DNA of 64,000 nucleotides from Brevundimonas huaxiensis (GCF_014218725.1 NZ_JABBJE010000010.1:23568-87567), one strand, 5' to 3'. Positions 54,142-63,230 are shown, numbered from the stretch's first letter. Numbers and translations: made by a program. Notes: a model not told the origin generated them from the sequence alone.

Positions 54142-55332
54142 ATGGCGCGCGACGTAAACAGATTGAACGGCAAGAAGGTGCCGGGGATGCGCGAGCCTGG
54201 GCTCTTCGCGGATGGGGCCGGACTCTATCTGCGGATAGATCAGACCGGATCGCGGCGCTGGGTCTATATCTTCTATCGAGCCGGTCGCCGGCGAGAGATG
54301 GGCCTTGGGAGCCTGGAGGCAGTCAAGCTGACCGAGGCCCGCGCGGCCGCTGACAAGGTGCGAGCCGAGATCAAAGCTGGGATCGACCCTATCGAGGCAC
54401 GGCGCAAGGCGAATGCGCCGAAACCGGACACCACCTTTTCAGCAGTCGCTGCCGATCTGATGGACGGCTTGGAGAAGGGATGGAAGTCCCCAAAGCAGCG
54501 CCCGCAATGGGAAGCGTCCCTGACGCAGCACGCCGCCGCCATCTGGAAGGCCGAGGTCAGCGCCGTTGACACCGAAATGGTCCTGAAGGCTCTGCGCGAA
54601 ATCTGGACCACAAAACCGGAGACGGCTCGCCGCGTCCGGTCCCGCATTGAGATGGTCCTTGATGCCGCCACGGTGCGCGGACTCCGGGAAGGCGAGAACC
54701 CGGCGCGCTGGCGCGGCCATATGGCGCGGATGCTGCCGAAGGTCCGGAAGGAGCAGGGACACCACGCCGCGATGGCCTATCAGGATGTCCCGGCCTTTCT
54801 TGAGCAACTATCCGGGCGCCACAGCATATCCGCCGATGCGTTGAGGTTCTTGGTCCTGACCGGCGCTAGATCTGGCGAGGTGCGAGGGGCGACCTGGGAC
54901 GAGATCAAGGGCACGACGTGGATCATCCCGGCCGAGCGAATGAAGGCCGGCCGGGAGCATCGCGTCCCGCTTTCCTCCGCTGCCGTTGGAGTGCTGAACG
55001 CGATCGACGCTGACGTGCGCCAGGGCCTGATCTTCCCCGGCCTGAAAGGTCCGCTGTCCGACATGGCTCTGGCGATGGTTATGCGGAAAATGGGGATCAA
55101 GGACGCGACCCCGCACGGCTTCCGGTCTGCATTTCGTGATTGGGCTGGCGACTGCACCAACTACCCGCGCGAACTGCTGGAAGAGGCGCTGGCCCATCAG
55201 GTCGGTTCTGCCGTCGAGCGCGCCTATCGCCGGGGTTCCGCCGTCGAGAAGCGTCGGCCGCTCATGGAGACGTGGGCCGATCACTGCATGGGCGTCACCC
55301 GCGCCGATAACGTCTATCCGCTGAAGGCCTGA
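54142..55332 (+). CDS. Tyrosine integrase of island B (DUF4102 type)
   Basis: This is 396 residues from ATG 54142, with GGAG just upstream. The N-terminal domain (REPGLFADGAGLYLRI) is followed by the core catalytic domain: GARSGEVRGATW, HGFRSAFRDWAGD, LAHQVGSAVERAYRRG. It is a close relative of the integrase of island A, consistent with both using the tRNA-Ser 3' end. Confidence 0.95.
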   Translation: MARDVNRLNGKKVPGMREPGLFADGAGLYLRIDQTGSRRWVYIFYRAGRRREMGLGSLEAVKLTEARAAADKVRAEIKAGIDPIEARRKANAPKPDTTFSAVAADLMDGLEKGWKSPKQRPQWEASLTQHAAAIWKAEVSAVDTEMVLKALREIWTTKPETARRVRSRIEMVLDAATVRGLREGENPARWRGHMARMLPKVRKEQGHHAAMAYQDVPAFLEQLSGRHSISADALRFLVLTGARSGEVRGATWDEIKGTTWIIPAERMKAGREHRVPLSSAAVGVLNAIDADVRQGLIFPGLKGPLSDMALAMVMRKMGIKDATPHGFRSAFRDWAGDCTNYPRELLEEALAHQVGSAVERAYRRGSAVEKRRPLMETWADHCMGVTRADNVYPLKA

Positions 55333-55334
55333 TC

Positions 55335-55604
55335 GTGCTGCCGATCTCCACATGGATCGATGACGGCATAGGCCTGGACGTCTTCTGCAACTGCGGTCGC
55401 ACGGGCTACGTCCCAGCCGAGGCGGCGCGCAAGCTGGACACGTCGATGTCGCTCCCGCTCGTCGCTCATCATCTGGTCTGCAAGGCCTGTGGGGCGAAGG
55501 GCGCCGCCCTACAAGTCCGCTTCTCGATCTCGGACTATTACGATCAGGCGCGGGGGCATGGCTGCTTGATACCAGGCGGGCAAAGCAAAACGCCCCCGGC
55601 GTGA
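55335..55604 (+). CDS. Zinc-ribbon-like small protein
   Basis: This 89-residue protein starts at GTG 55335, two bases after the integrase stop. Two Cys pairs (CNCG and CKACG) with an intervening basic stretch suggest a zinc ribbon. Its role is unknown; it may regulate the integrase, with which it is co-transcribed. Confidence 0.65.
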   Translation: MLPISTWIDDGIGLDVFCNCGRTGYVPAEAARKLDTSMSLPLVAHHLVCKACGAKGAALQVRFSISDYYDQARGHGCLIPGGQSKTPPA

Positions 55605-55763
55605 ACCGAGGGCGCTTGGGTCGGGCGGCCTTACCCAGGGAACGTAATAGACCGCCCACCGAGCGGGGTGGCGCATATTGCCGGGCCACCACCCTCACAG
55701 GCCGGCTCCACAGGTCCAACCCAGAACTGGCGGACAGGGTTCCTGTGAGCGGAAAACGACAAA

Positions 55764-55790
55764 AGCCCGCCCTCCGAAGAGAGCGGGCCT
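55764..55790 (-). terminator. Rho-independent terminator, minus strand
   Basis: A GCCCGC/GCGGGC stem with a 12-base loop is followed on the minus strand by TTTTGTCG. It terminates the minus-strand phage remnant. A second GC hairpin near 55589-55613 followed by TTTTGC on the minus strand may be another. The 55605-55843 stretch holds only these two hairpins. Confidence 0.65.
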
Positions 55791-55843
55791 CGATAGCGGA
55801 GCCGAGGCTCGACGCTGAAAGGTGGGATAATCCCTCTTTTCGC

Positions 55844-56099
55844 CTAGCCCGGTCGAGGCGGCCGCGGACAGTCCAGCCCCCGCATCCCCATCGTGTCGAA
55901 GAACCGGCAGAGCCGCGACACCCGCGCCCACCCTTCCTCGCCCCAGGCTTCGACGGCGTTGTCGTATTGCTCGCCCGCAATGCGGCTGGTCAGCACGTTT
56001 TCAGGCGGGACCGGCTTGGGCTGAACGATCAAGTCCGTCGCAGGCGGGAAGGCTCCGACCGGCCTCGCGCAACTGGCGGCACCGACGCCTAACCCTCCG
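55844..56099 (-). pseudogene. Rz1-like spanin/lysis lipoprotein remnant (5' end missing)
   Basis: The frame ending at 55844 has a lipoprotein-like cysteine (ASCARP) followed by a Pro-rich stretch (FPPATDLIVQPKPVPP) and VLTSRIAGEQYDNAVEAWGEEGWARVSRLCRFF, which resembles Rz1-type outer-membrane spanins of alphaproteobacterial phages. No start codon with a ribosome site precedes it, because the sequence joins the truncated portal gene directly upstream. The frame continues open into the portal antisense frame without meaning. Confidence 0.6.
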
Positions 56100-56607
56100 A
56101 CTTCTCGTCGGTGTCCCAGGTGCTGACGGTCAGCTGGCCTTCCCACGCTGGGATAACCTCGACCAGCCCCATGAGGCCGCCAGAAACCGTGTCGACGGGC
56201 TCCTTGAACGCCTTGCTGTCAGCGAAGCGCAGGATCAGGCCGGAGTAGCAGCCGACCAGGCTACGGCGATCGCACTCTGCGAGGTGTTGCCAGATGCGCA
56301 GATCGGCGAAGCGCTGACGGATGTCAGCCTCAAGCCCCGTTTCGCCCTGGTCGCCGCCTTCGGTGCCGTCCCGCTGGAACTCTTGCAGGTAGGGATTGTC
56401 TTCCCAGGTCTTGCCGACCGTCTTGTCCACGGCAGCGCGGGCCAGCGGGTTGCGGCAGTAGGCGTCAAAGGCAAGCTCGAAGCTGACCTGATCTGGATAG
56501 CCGAAGTCGGCAGCGTGGTTGTGCTTCTGGGCGCTGAAGAAGAAGCCCGGGAACATGGCCTGGATCGACCGCGTCGCGGCGTTGGCCAGAAGATGACGCG
56601 CGCTCAT
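56089..56607 (-). pseudogene. Phage portal protein, N-terminal fragment (PF06381-like)
   Basis: 172 residues remain of a portal protein normally about 430-480 long. Features include DFGYPDQVSFELAFDAYCRNPLARAAVDKTV and LVEVIPAWEGQLTVSTWDTDEKSE, after which family members continue. Here the sequence stops abruptly and enters the lysis remnant. The ATG overlaps the terminase stop (ATGA), as in intact phages. The gene is truncated by a deletion removing the rest of the structural module. Confidence 0.75.
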
Positions 56608-57845
56608 CCGCGGTGCCGGCTCTTCAGGAACATGGCGACGGTTGATTGCGGTTCGACCTTCAGGTTGGTCACGGCCCAGACCAAGGCATCCATGCGGTTC
56701 GGCGAGAGGTCGCCCTGATAGCCGGCCGGGGTGGTCATCAGCATCTCGGCCTCCATCAGCGGGAACTGCTCGCGGTGCCTGATCCGCTTCTGATCGTAGA
56801 GGGCGGCGACGGGTTCGGCGCGGACCTGCTTGCCTCGACTAGCCGAGACCATGACGACGCGGGCCTTGACCCCGCCGGCGCGAAGAGTGCTCTCGACCAT
56901 GTCGCCGCCGAAGTTCTTCTCAGCGACCACGCAGTCTGCATTCCAGCGATCGACGCACTTGGCGACGGCCGTGGCCCAGGCCATCGGTGAGGTGGCGGGG
57001 CAGGTGGCATCCTCAAGGATGATGGCGCCGTCGCCGTATTCAGCCGCGACCACGATGCCGACGTCGTCACCGCCACCCGATGGGTCGACACCTACGACAA
57101 CCCGGCCCCAATCGCCCTCGGCTGCGTTTCGGCCCTCCCGCCAGGCCTCGTCCAGCGCTTCGCGGTTCCAGATCGCCCCCTGGACCGACGGCATGTAGGC
57201 GCCGAGCCAGATCCAGGCTGCCCGCAGCTTGTCCTTGAGGAAGTCCAACTCCATCAGCTCGCGCAGAGCGTCAGGGAAGAAGGGGTTCTGGTCGAAGTTG
57301 ATCTTGCGGACGATGGCGCGCTTTGGCTTCACCGGGCCGCGGAAGAACAGGTCGATTGGGTCGGTCGCCAGGCGCGGGTTCCAGATCGCCCACAACTCAG
57401 AGATCACGGTGCGGAGGACGGTCGGGATCAGCACGTCCAGCGACGCCTGCTTAACCTCTTGGGCCTCTTCCAGGATCGTCAGGCCGGCGCCTTCCAGCGA
57501 CTTGATGCCCTCGGGCTTGCCGCCCTTCCAGAGACCGATGAACATGATCTTCTGCCCGCCGAGGCCGACGAACGTTCCGTCCACCTCGCGGAAGTAGGTG
57601 CCGAGCAGGCCGAAGTGCTGAAGGCGGGTGCGGACCAGCTCCAGCGACGACTCCTTCAGGTTCGCCATCACCTCACGGAGGAAGACGACGCGCAGCCTGA
57701 CGGTCGTAACGGTGTGAAAGATCGCAGCGTCCACGACCGACCAGGACTTGGCCGATCCACGACCGCCATGCGCGGCACGGAACGTGTACGACCCAAGCGG
57801 CCGGTCGGTCAGATACCGAAAGGCCGGGATAGGGTCATAGATCAC
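56604..57845 (-). CDS. Phage terminase large subunit
   Basis: This is 413 residues from GTG 57845. An ATPase domain with Walker A-like GGRGSAKSWS and Walker B ILEEAQ precedes a nuclease domain with VVVGVDPSGGGDDVGIVV and late DALVWA. It cuts and packages DNA into capsids. The preceding 24-residue ORF (57842-57916) overlaps its start and may be a remnant of the small terminase. Frames further upstream are antisense to the divergent genes and not used. Confidence 0.85.
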   Translation of the reverse strand: MIYDPIPAFRYLTDRPLGSYTFRAAHGGRGSAKSWSVVDAAIFHTVTTVRLRVVFLREVMANLKESSLELVRTRLQHFGLLGTYFREVDGTFVGLGGQKIMFIGLWKGGKPEGIKSLEGAGLTILEEAQEVKQASLDVLIPTVLRTVISELWAIWNPRLATDPIDLFFRGPVKPKRAIVRKINFDQNPFFPDALRELMELDFLKDKLRAAWIWLGAYMPSVQGAIWNREALDEAWREGRNAAEGDWGRVVVGVDPSGGGDDVGIVVAAEYGDGAIILEDATCPATSPMAWATAVAKCVDRWNADCVVAEKNFGGDMVESTLRAGGVKARVVMVSASRGKQVRAEPVAALYDQKRIRHREQFPLMEAEMLMTTPAGYQGDLSPNRMDALVWAVTNLKVEPQSTVAMFLKSRHRG

Positions 57846-57916
57846 TCGCCGGTCTCGTAGTCCTCGTCGCTCTGCGTAGGCGCGGGACCAGAAGGCCCTG
57901 CGTCTGGTGTTGGCAT
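57842..57916 (-). other. Possible small-terminase remnant, 24-codon ORF
   Basis: ATG 57916 overlaps the ATG at 57915 of the divergent gene (shared CATG). The frame reads MPTPDAGPSGPAPTQSDEDY, then ETGE, with its TGA overlapping the terminase GTG. It has no known motif and the length is far below a small terminase. It may be the surviving C-terminus. Confidence 0.35.
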
Positions 57917-58100
57917 GACCCGGCCCAACGTCAGCGTAGCGGATCAGCGCTTCGAGGCCGCCCGCGAAACCAACCAGGGGCAGGGCAGGGGCTGGGATTT
58001 CTCGCCCGCTCGGCCCCGCCGCTACCCCGTCAACCTGATCCGCGCCGTGTCCGTCCTCGGCATCGGCCTTCTCGTCCTCGGGGCGCTCTGGTCGCTGTGA
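57915..58100 (+). CDS. Small phage protein with one membrane segment
   Basis: This 61-residue protein has a polar N-terminus (MTRPNVSVADQRFEAARETN) and a C-terminal hydrophobic helix (VSVLGIGLLVLGALWSL). It lies at the head of the plus-strand recombination gene cluster. No family is recognised. Confidence 0.55.
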   Translation: MTRPNVSVADQRFEAARETNQGQGRGWDFSPARPRRYPVNLIRAVSVLGIGLLVLGALWSL

Positions 58101-58174
58101 ACGGCCTGACGGTCCTGATCCTAGCCATCGGCCTGCTGGCCATCCTGCACACCCCGCTTCGGAGGAAGCCTTGA
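58097..58174 (+). CDS. Tiny membrane peptide, 25 residues
   Basis: GTG 58097 overlaps the preceding stop. The peptide MNGLTVLILAIGLLAILHTP, then LRRKP, is a single hydrophobic helix with a basic tail. Its TGA overlaps the TTG start of the RecE-like gene, and GGAGGAAG sits inside it. It may serve mainly to couple translation. Confidence 0.45.
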   Translation: MNGLTVLILAIGLLAILHTPLRRKP

Positions 58175-59175
58175 GCCTTTCCAACCCTCTACCGCTGCCA
58201 CCTTCCGGCAAGGTTTCGGTCCCAGGCGTCTATGCGCTGTCGATGGCCGAGTATCACGGCGACCTGTGCGTCGGCCCGTCGATCTCGTCCTCTGGCCTCC
58301 GCACGATCTGGAGCCGGTCGCCGGCGCACTATTTCCACGCCAGCCCCTACAATCCGGCGGGCTTCGTCCTGCAGGTCGTGGACGGGATCGAGGTCATGGT
58401 CCCCAAGGATCAGCCCGAGCGCCCGCACTTCTCCATCGGGAAGGCTGCGCACCATCTGCTGTATCTCGGCCGGAAAGGCTTCGACGCCGAGTTCGTCATC
58501 CGTCCTTCGAAGTGGAAGGACTGGCGCACCGACGCGGCGAAGGAGTGGAAGGCCGAACAGATCAAAGCCGGGCTTACGATCATCACCGACGCCGAGTTGG
58601 AAGCGATCACCGGCATGGCCCGTTCGCTGGGTGCCCATCCGCTGGTCAAGTCCGGCATCCTCGACGGTGCCGTGGAGCGGTCCCTGATCTTCAAGGATGC
58701 CAAGACCGGAGCCTGGCTCAAGAGCCGGCCCGACAACATCCCGTCGTCGTCCGGCCTGTTCGCTGATCTGAAGACCGCCGACAGCGTGTCGGACGACAGC
58801 TTGGAGCGGTCGCTGGCCAACTACGGCTATCACATGCAGGCCGCTCTGGTCGGCATGGCCTCCGAAGCGGTCCTCGGCCGCCCCATGGAAGAGTTCGCCC
58901 TGGTCTGGGTCGAGAAGGCCCCGCCGCATTGCGTCCGCGTGACCGTGCTGACCGGCGCCGATCTGGAGCGCGGCCGGATGCAGTTGCGCCGCTCCATCGA
59001 TCAGTTCGCCGAATGCGTGGCGACCGGCGAATGGCCGGGCCCAGGCGGGACACGCCGCGACGCCGAATATCTGACCCTGCCGCCATGGGCCGCCAAGCGG
59101 ATCGACGAGCGTCTTGAGATCGCCGCCGCCGAGGCCAGCGACAACGATAACACCCCGAACAAGGAAGCTGCCTGA
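58171..59175 (+). CDS. Phage RecE-like exonuclease (DUF3799/PD-(D/E)XK)
   Basis: This is a 334-residue protein from TTG 58171. Features of the RecE/DUF3799 family are YHGDLCVGPSISSSGLRTIWSRSPAHYF, FSIGKAAHHLLYLG, and the catalytic stretch SRPDNIPSSSGLFADLKTADSVS, with DLKT as the D-x-K motif. It trims duplex ends to give 3' tails for annealing by RecT. Its stop overlaps the start of the recT remnant, as in intact recET operons. Confidence 0.85.
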   Translation: MSLSNPLPLPPSGKVSVPGVYALSMAEYHGDLCVGPSISSSGLRTIWSRSPAHYFHASPYNPAGFVLQVVDGIEVMVPKDQPERPHFSIGKAAHHLLYLGRKGFDAEFVIRPSKWKDWRTDAAKEWKAEQIKAGLTIITDAELEAITGMARSLGAHPLVKSGILDGAVERSLIFKDAKTGAWLKSRPDNIPSSSGLFADLKTADSVSDDSLERSLANYGYHMQAALVGMASEAVLGRPMEEFALVWVEKAPPHCVRVTVLTGADLERGRMQLRRSIDQFAECVATGEWPGPGGTRRDAEYLTLPPWAAKRIDERLEIAAAEASDNDNTPNKEAA

Positions 59176-59278
59176 TGAACGAAGTCGCCACGCGCCAAGC
59201 CCCGCCGCGCCCGCCGATGCAGGCTGGTGGTCAGGTCGCCGCCCTTGTGCCTCAAACCCTCGAAGAGGCGTTCCGGGT
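59175..59278 (+). pseudogene. RecT-like annealase, 5' fragment only
   Basis: ATG 59175 overlaps the RecE stop. The first about 34 codons end in AALVPQTLEEAFR, the conserved opening of RecT proteins, after which the sequence changes to antisense of a serine recombinase and stops at 59321. The remaining about 250 codons of RecT are missing. Confidence 0.7.
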
Positions 59279-60744
59279 AGGCGCACCAGCTTGCGGTCAT
59301 AGGCCGTGTCCGGCTGCTTGATGGTCAGTTCAGCCAGATCGCCATCGCCCGCGCGCCAGCCCATCGCCTTGGCGAGTGAATGAGCCTTCTGCAGTCCTCG
59401 GATCAACGTCGGGTCGCGCTTGACCCTCTGCCTCTTAGCGCCTGGGGGCAGGATGTGTTCGACCCGCCCGCCCCTGAGCTGGCATCGCATCGGCACAGTC
59501 CTGACCAGATCGTCGCCTAGGAGCGCCAGGCCCTTTCGGCCGGCCTGTGTGAGGCAGTCTGCAATAAGGATGAGCCGAACCTCGTTGGGCAAGATCTCGA
59601 CCCGGCGCACGGCGCCGACGGCGGCGTCGATCCCATCTCCTTTCCTAGGGAGCCGAGGCCCGACAGCGCCGCAGACGATCTCGTGGATCGATTCGGCGGT
59701 CACCCGCCGGATGGCCTTGTCGCGATCAAGCTTGTGCTTGTGGCCCGCCTGCAGTGGCGCGGAGACGTAGTAGCGGTAAACCTTGCCGCCTCGGCCGTAC
59801 CCGAAGGAAGGGCTCATCGGATGGCCGTCAGCGTCGAACAGCTTGCCTTTCAGTTTCAGGTCGGCGGATCGCCGGGGTCGCTCGGCCCGGGTGACGGTGT
59901 TTTTGGCCAGCTGCTTCTGAACGCGGTCAAAGACGGCCTGGTCGATGATGGGCTGGTGCAGGCCAGGCGTGCAGGTCGGGCCGTGAACGATCTCTCCGAC
60001 ATAGACCCGGTTCTTCAGGAGGTGGAAGAGCATGCCTCGACTGTAAGGCGCCCCGCCGGACGGAACGCCCCTTCGGCTCACCCGCTCGCGCGTGCGCCAA
60101 CCCTCAGCCGCGATGTGCTGCTCGAGGGCCGAGACCGTGCCCAGCTCAAGGTAGAGCTGGAAGATCGACCGAACCCGCTCGGCGTCAGCCGGATGGATCA
60201 CCAGGGCGCGGGTCGTCGGGTCGGTCGGGATATCGTAACCCAACGGCGGAACGCCGCCCATCCACATGCCCTTCTTCTTGGACATCGCGATCTTGTCGCG
60301 GATTCGCTCTCCGGTGACCTCTCGCTCGAACTGAGCGAACGAAAGCAACACATTGAGCGTCAGCCGGCCCATCGAGGTGGTGGTGTTGAACGACTGGGTC
60401 ACCGAGACAAACGAGGCGTCAGCCTTGTCCAGTCGCTCGACGATGCGGGCGAAGTCCGACAGCGCACGGGTCAGGCGATCGATCTTGTAGACCACGACCG
60501 TATCGACGCGGCCTGCATCGACGTCGGCGAGAAGCTGACGAAGTCCCGGCCGCTGCATGTTGCCGCCTGAGAAGCCGCCGTCATCGTACAGGGTCGGTAG
60601 CGCAACCCAGCCCTCGGCAGCCTGACTCTTAATGTAGGCCTCGCAGGCCTCGCGTTGGGCATGGAGGCTGTTGAAGGCCTGGTCCAATCCTTCCTCTGTG
60701 CTTTTGCGCGTATAGATCGCGCATCGGGTGATCGGTTTGCTCAT
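59279..60744 (-). pseudogene. Large serine recombinase, C-terminus truncated
   Basis: About 488 residues remain from ATG 60744: the resolvase-type catalytic domain (CAIYTRKSTEEGLDQAF, with the Ser nucleophile), DGGFSGGNMQRPGL, VYKIDRLTRALSDFA, the recombinase domain and part of the coiled-coil domain. The conserved C-terminal stretch is cut after AYDRKLVRL at the junction with recT. The frame stays open antisense through RecE to 58189, which would produce a false fusion. The start overlaps the DUF2924 gene stop (ATGA). Confidence 0.75.
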
Positions 60745-61160
60745 GGCTGAGCCGCCCGAAGGCCAAAGAACCGAGGCCCATTCCACCTTGCACCGGTGAT
60801 CGCCCGCGCCACCTCCGACAGGCTTCTGTAGTCCTGGCCCTGCCATCGGACCCGACCGTCCGGCTCGACTGTGACCTCGTGGCGGATTCCTTGCCATTCA
60901 CGCGCGAGCTTGGTGCCGGGCGTCAGCACCGAAGATGTCTTTCCGGCGGAAGGCCGGCGAAGCGTCCGGCGAAGGTCCACGTCCATTCCCCCCTCAGCGG
61001 CGGCCTGAAGCCGATAGGCCAACATCAAGCCCAAGAGTTCCGGTGAACGTAACTTCGGTGGCGCTCCGAAATTTTTCCGCCACTCTTCGCGAAGGTCGGC
61101 CAAACCAATGCCGGCTAGATCGGCGAGTCGGTTTGTCGTGTCGGCGGCTATGTCGCTCAT
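60741..61160 (-). CDS. DUF2924 protein, recombinase partner
   Basis: This is 139 residues from ATG 61160. The DUF2924 pattern is RLADLAGIGLADLREEWRKN, LAYRLQAAAEGGM, LTPGTKLAREWQGIRHEV, YRSLSEVARAITGARWNGPRFFGL. Such genes sit immediately upstream of large serine recombinases in many prophages and probably assist them. Coupling to the recombinase by four bases is intact. Confidence 0.85.
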   Translation of the reverse strand: MSDIAADTTNRLADLAGIGLADLREEWRKNFGAPPKLRSPELLGLMLAYRLQAAAEGGMDVDLRRTLRRPSAGKTSSVLTPGTKLAREWQGIRHEVTVEPDGRVRWQGQDYRSLSEVARAITGARWNGPRFFGLRAAQP

Positions 61161-61485
61161 AGCTGAACCAATGCTCGAATATTCAACAAAGTCGACGACA
61201 ACTGTATCGAAAACTACCTTGAACTTAATCATAACTTACGATAACTTGAGAAATCCTGTATTTTTTGCTTTTACAGGCTTGACGCGCCCCATGCAGGCGC
61301 ATCAAATGCCCCTTGTGAGTTGAGAAGGACCAGCGGCACGTAGGGCCGCTTCCCTCTTCCGGACTACGTGTGGTTAAGCTGCCACGCCAATCCAGGCTCA
61401 CATCTGAGCCGTGAGGACGTCAGGCGTCCGAGCGAGTAAGCCTAAGGGGCTGGCGCAGGTTCACCTCATCAAAGGAATTCTTGCC
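61161..61485. other. Divergent intergenic region of island B, 325 bases
   Basis: It separates DUF2924 from the methyltransferase gene. The first 140 bases are AT-rich, with direct ATAACTT repeats (around 61231-61247) and an inverted repeat CCTGTA-N11-TACAGG (61255-61277), probably promoter/operator sequence. The rest is GC-rich with no gene. No terminator or RNA gene was recognised. Confidence 0.4.
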
Positions 61486-62784
61486 ATGCCCCCTATGGAT
61501 GCGCCCCCGCGTGCGCTCGAGATCGTCTATCGACCGCTCCGGGACCTCAAACACGATCCGGCTAACCCTCGGACCCACCCGCCTAAGCAGGTCGAACAGC
61601 TGGCCCGAAACATCGAGGCCTTTGGGTTCGTGAACCCTATCCTGATTGATGAAGCCCGGCTGATCATCGCTGGTCATGGCCGTGCGCTGGCGGCCAAGAC
61701 CTGCGGGCTCGAAGCGGTACCGACCATTACTCTGTCCGGCCTGAGCGAGGCGCAGAAGAAGGCGCTGCGGATCGCCGACAATCGCATCGCCCAGAAATCC
61801 GGCTGGGATCCGGATCTGCTGCGCGAAATGATCGTCGATATCCAGTCTGCCGAGATCGAGATCGACCTGGAGCTGACCGGCTTCACCGTCGGCGAGATCG
61901 ACGTCATGCTGGACCACAAGCCCTTGGCGCACAACGACGACACGCCCCTGCCCCCATCTTCCGAGCCGCCCCGCGCCAAGCTCGGCAACATCTGGGTTCT
62001 CGGTGATCACCGCGTCGGCTGTGGTGATTGCCGTGATCCCGAGTTTCTGGCTCGGGTTGTCGGTGAAGACGCCAAGATCGACGCCGCCTTCCTCGATCCG
62101 CCGTACAACGTCGCCATCCAGGGCCACGCTAACGTCCGCTCCAAGCACCGCGAGTTCGCCATGGCCTCTGGTGAGATGACCGATACACAGTTCGAGGATT
62201 TCCTGAAACAGACATTGGGGGCTTGCGCCTCTGTCTCGCGCAACGGCGCCGTGCACTTCGTCTGCATGGACTGGCGTCACGTCCGCCACCTCCAGCATGC
62301 GGGCGACCAGGTCTACGGCGACCTCCTCAACCTGTGCATCTGGAACAAGTCCAACGCCGGCATGGGATCCCTCTATCGCTCCAAGCATGAGTTGGTGTTC
62401 GTCTATCGCGTCGGAGAGGCTCAGCACTTCAATGCTGTCGAGCTCGGCAAGCATGGCCGCAATCGGACGAACGTTTGGGACTACGCCTCGGTCAATAGCG
62501 GAGGTTCGCGTGCGGCGGAGCTCGACTGGCACCCCACAGTCAAGCCCGTGGCCATGGTGTCGGACGCCATTAAGGACGTCACCAAGCGCGGCCAGTTGGT
62601 CCTGGACGCCTTTCTCGGATCGGGGACGACCTTGATTGCTGCCGAGCGCTCAGGTCGACGATGCCGCGGCGTTGAGATCGATCCGATCTACGTCGACACC
62701 ATCATCCAGCGCTGGGAGGCCATGACGGGCCTCACCGCCACCCTTGAGGACACCCTAGAAACTCAGACTGCAGAGGCTTCGTGA
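61486..62784 (+). CDS. ParB-domain DNA adenine/cytosine-N4 methyltransferase
   Basis: This is 432 residues from ATG 61486, with AAAGGAAT upstream. Residues about 10-110 form a ParB-like nuclease/partition domain (RPLRDLKHDPANPRTHPPKQVEQLARNI, GHGRALAAK). The methyltransferase follows with DPPY (AFLDPPYNVA) and the AdoMet motif DAFLGSGTT. Such ParB-MTase fusions occur in phages and islands and probably methylate island DNA. It overlaps the next gene by one base. Confidence 0.88.
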   Translation: MPPMDAPPRALEIVYRPLRDLKHDPANPRTHPPKQVEQLARNIEAFGFVNPILIDEARLIIAGHGRALAAKTCGLEAVPTITLSGLSEAQKKALRIADNRIAQKSGWDPDLLREMIVDIQSAEIEIDLELTGFTVGEIDVMLDHKPLAHNDDTPLPPSSEPPRAKLGNIWVLGDHRVGCGDCRDPEFLARVVGEDAKIDAAFLDPPYNVAIQGHANVRSKHREFAMASGEMTDTQFEDFLKQTLGACASVSRNGAVHFVCMDWRHVRHLQHAGDQVYGDLLNLCIWNKSNAGMGSLYRSKHELVFVYRVGEAQHFNAVELGKHGRNRTNVWDYASVNSGGSRAAELDWHPTVKPVAMVSDAIKDVTKRGQLVLDAFLGSGTTLIAAERSGRRCRGVEIDPIYVDTIIQRWEAMTGLTATLEDTLETQTAEAS

Positions 62785-63230
62785 TGGACGACGAGATTGA
62801 TTTCAAGAACCTGCCGCGACGCCGGACGCCCAAGGGTCAGTTCGCCAAAGGCGAGTCCGGCAACCCATTGGGGCGGCCACGCACCAAGCACCAGCGCGCG
62901 ATCTCCAGCCGGCAGGGACGACGAGACACCCTCGGCACTACCGAAGAATTGGTCACGATACGGACTAGCGCTGGCTCGCGTCAGGTGCCGTTCCATCTAG
63001 CAAACTTGCAGTCGATGAAAATGAGCGCCCTTAAAGGCAATGGTCCGACCCAACGTTATCTGCACAAAATACACTGTGAGGCTCTACGAGAGCACGAAAA
63101 AGCCAATCCCAAATTGGACCGAGTCGTTGAAAAGGCCGAAGCCGACGCCGTCAACAAGAGCATCAACGGCCTAAAGAAGTGGGAGTGGAAGAATCTCAAC
63201 GTACTCCGGAAGTTCACCTGGCGTTTGTGA
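62784..63230 (+). CDS. DUF5681-domain phage protein
   Basis: This is 148 residues from ATG 62784 (GTG 62781 is also possible). RRRTPKGQFAKGESGNPLGRP is the DUF5681 signature. The rest is basic and helical. It is commonly encoded beside ParB-methyltransferases. The function is unknown; nucleic-acid binding is plausible. Confidence 0.8.
   Translation: MDDEIDFKNLPRRRTPKGQFAKGESGNPLGRPRTKHQRAISSRQGRRDTLGTTEELVTIRTSAGSRQVPFHLANLQSMKMSALKGNGPTQRYLHKIHCEALREHEKANPKLDRVVEKAEADAVNKSINGLKKWEWKNLNVLRKFTWRL

Noticed and set aside
55601..56092. Plus-strand 163-codon ORF
   Set aside because: It crosses two terminator-like hairpins and is antisense to the lysis remnant.
58189..60897. A 902-codon minus-strand ORF fusing the serine recombinase to downstream sequence
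   Set aside because: Beyond about 59278 it reads antisense to the RecE-like and recT genes, has no recognisable domain, and the start before 60744 overlaps DUF2924. It is an open frame created by the deletion junction.
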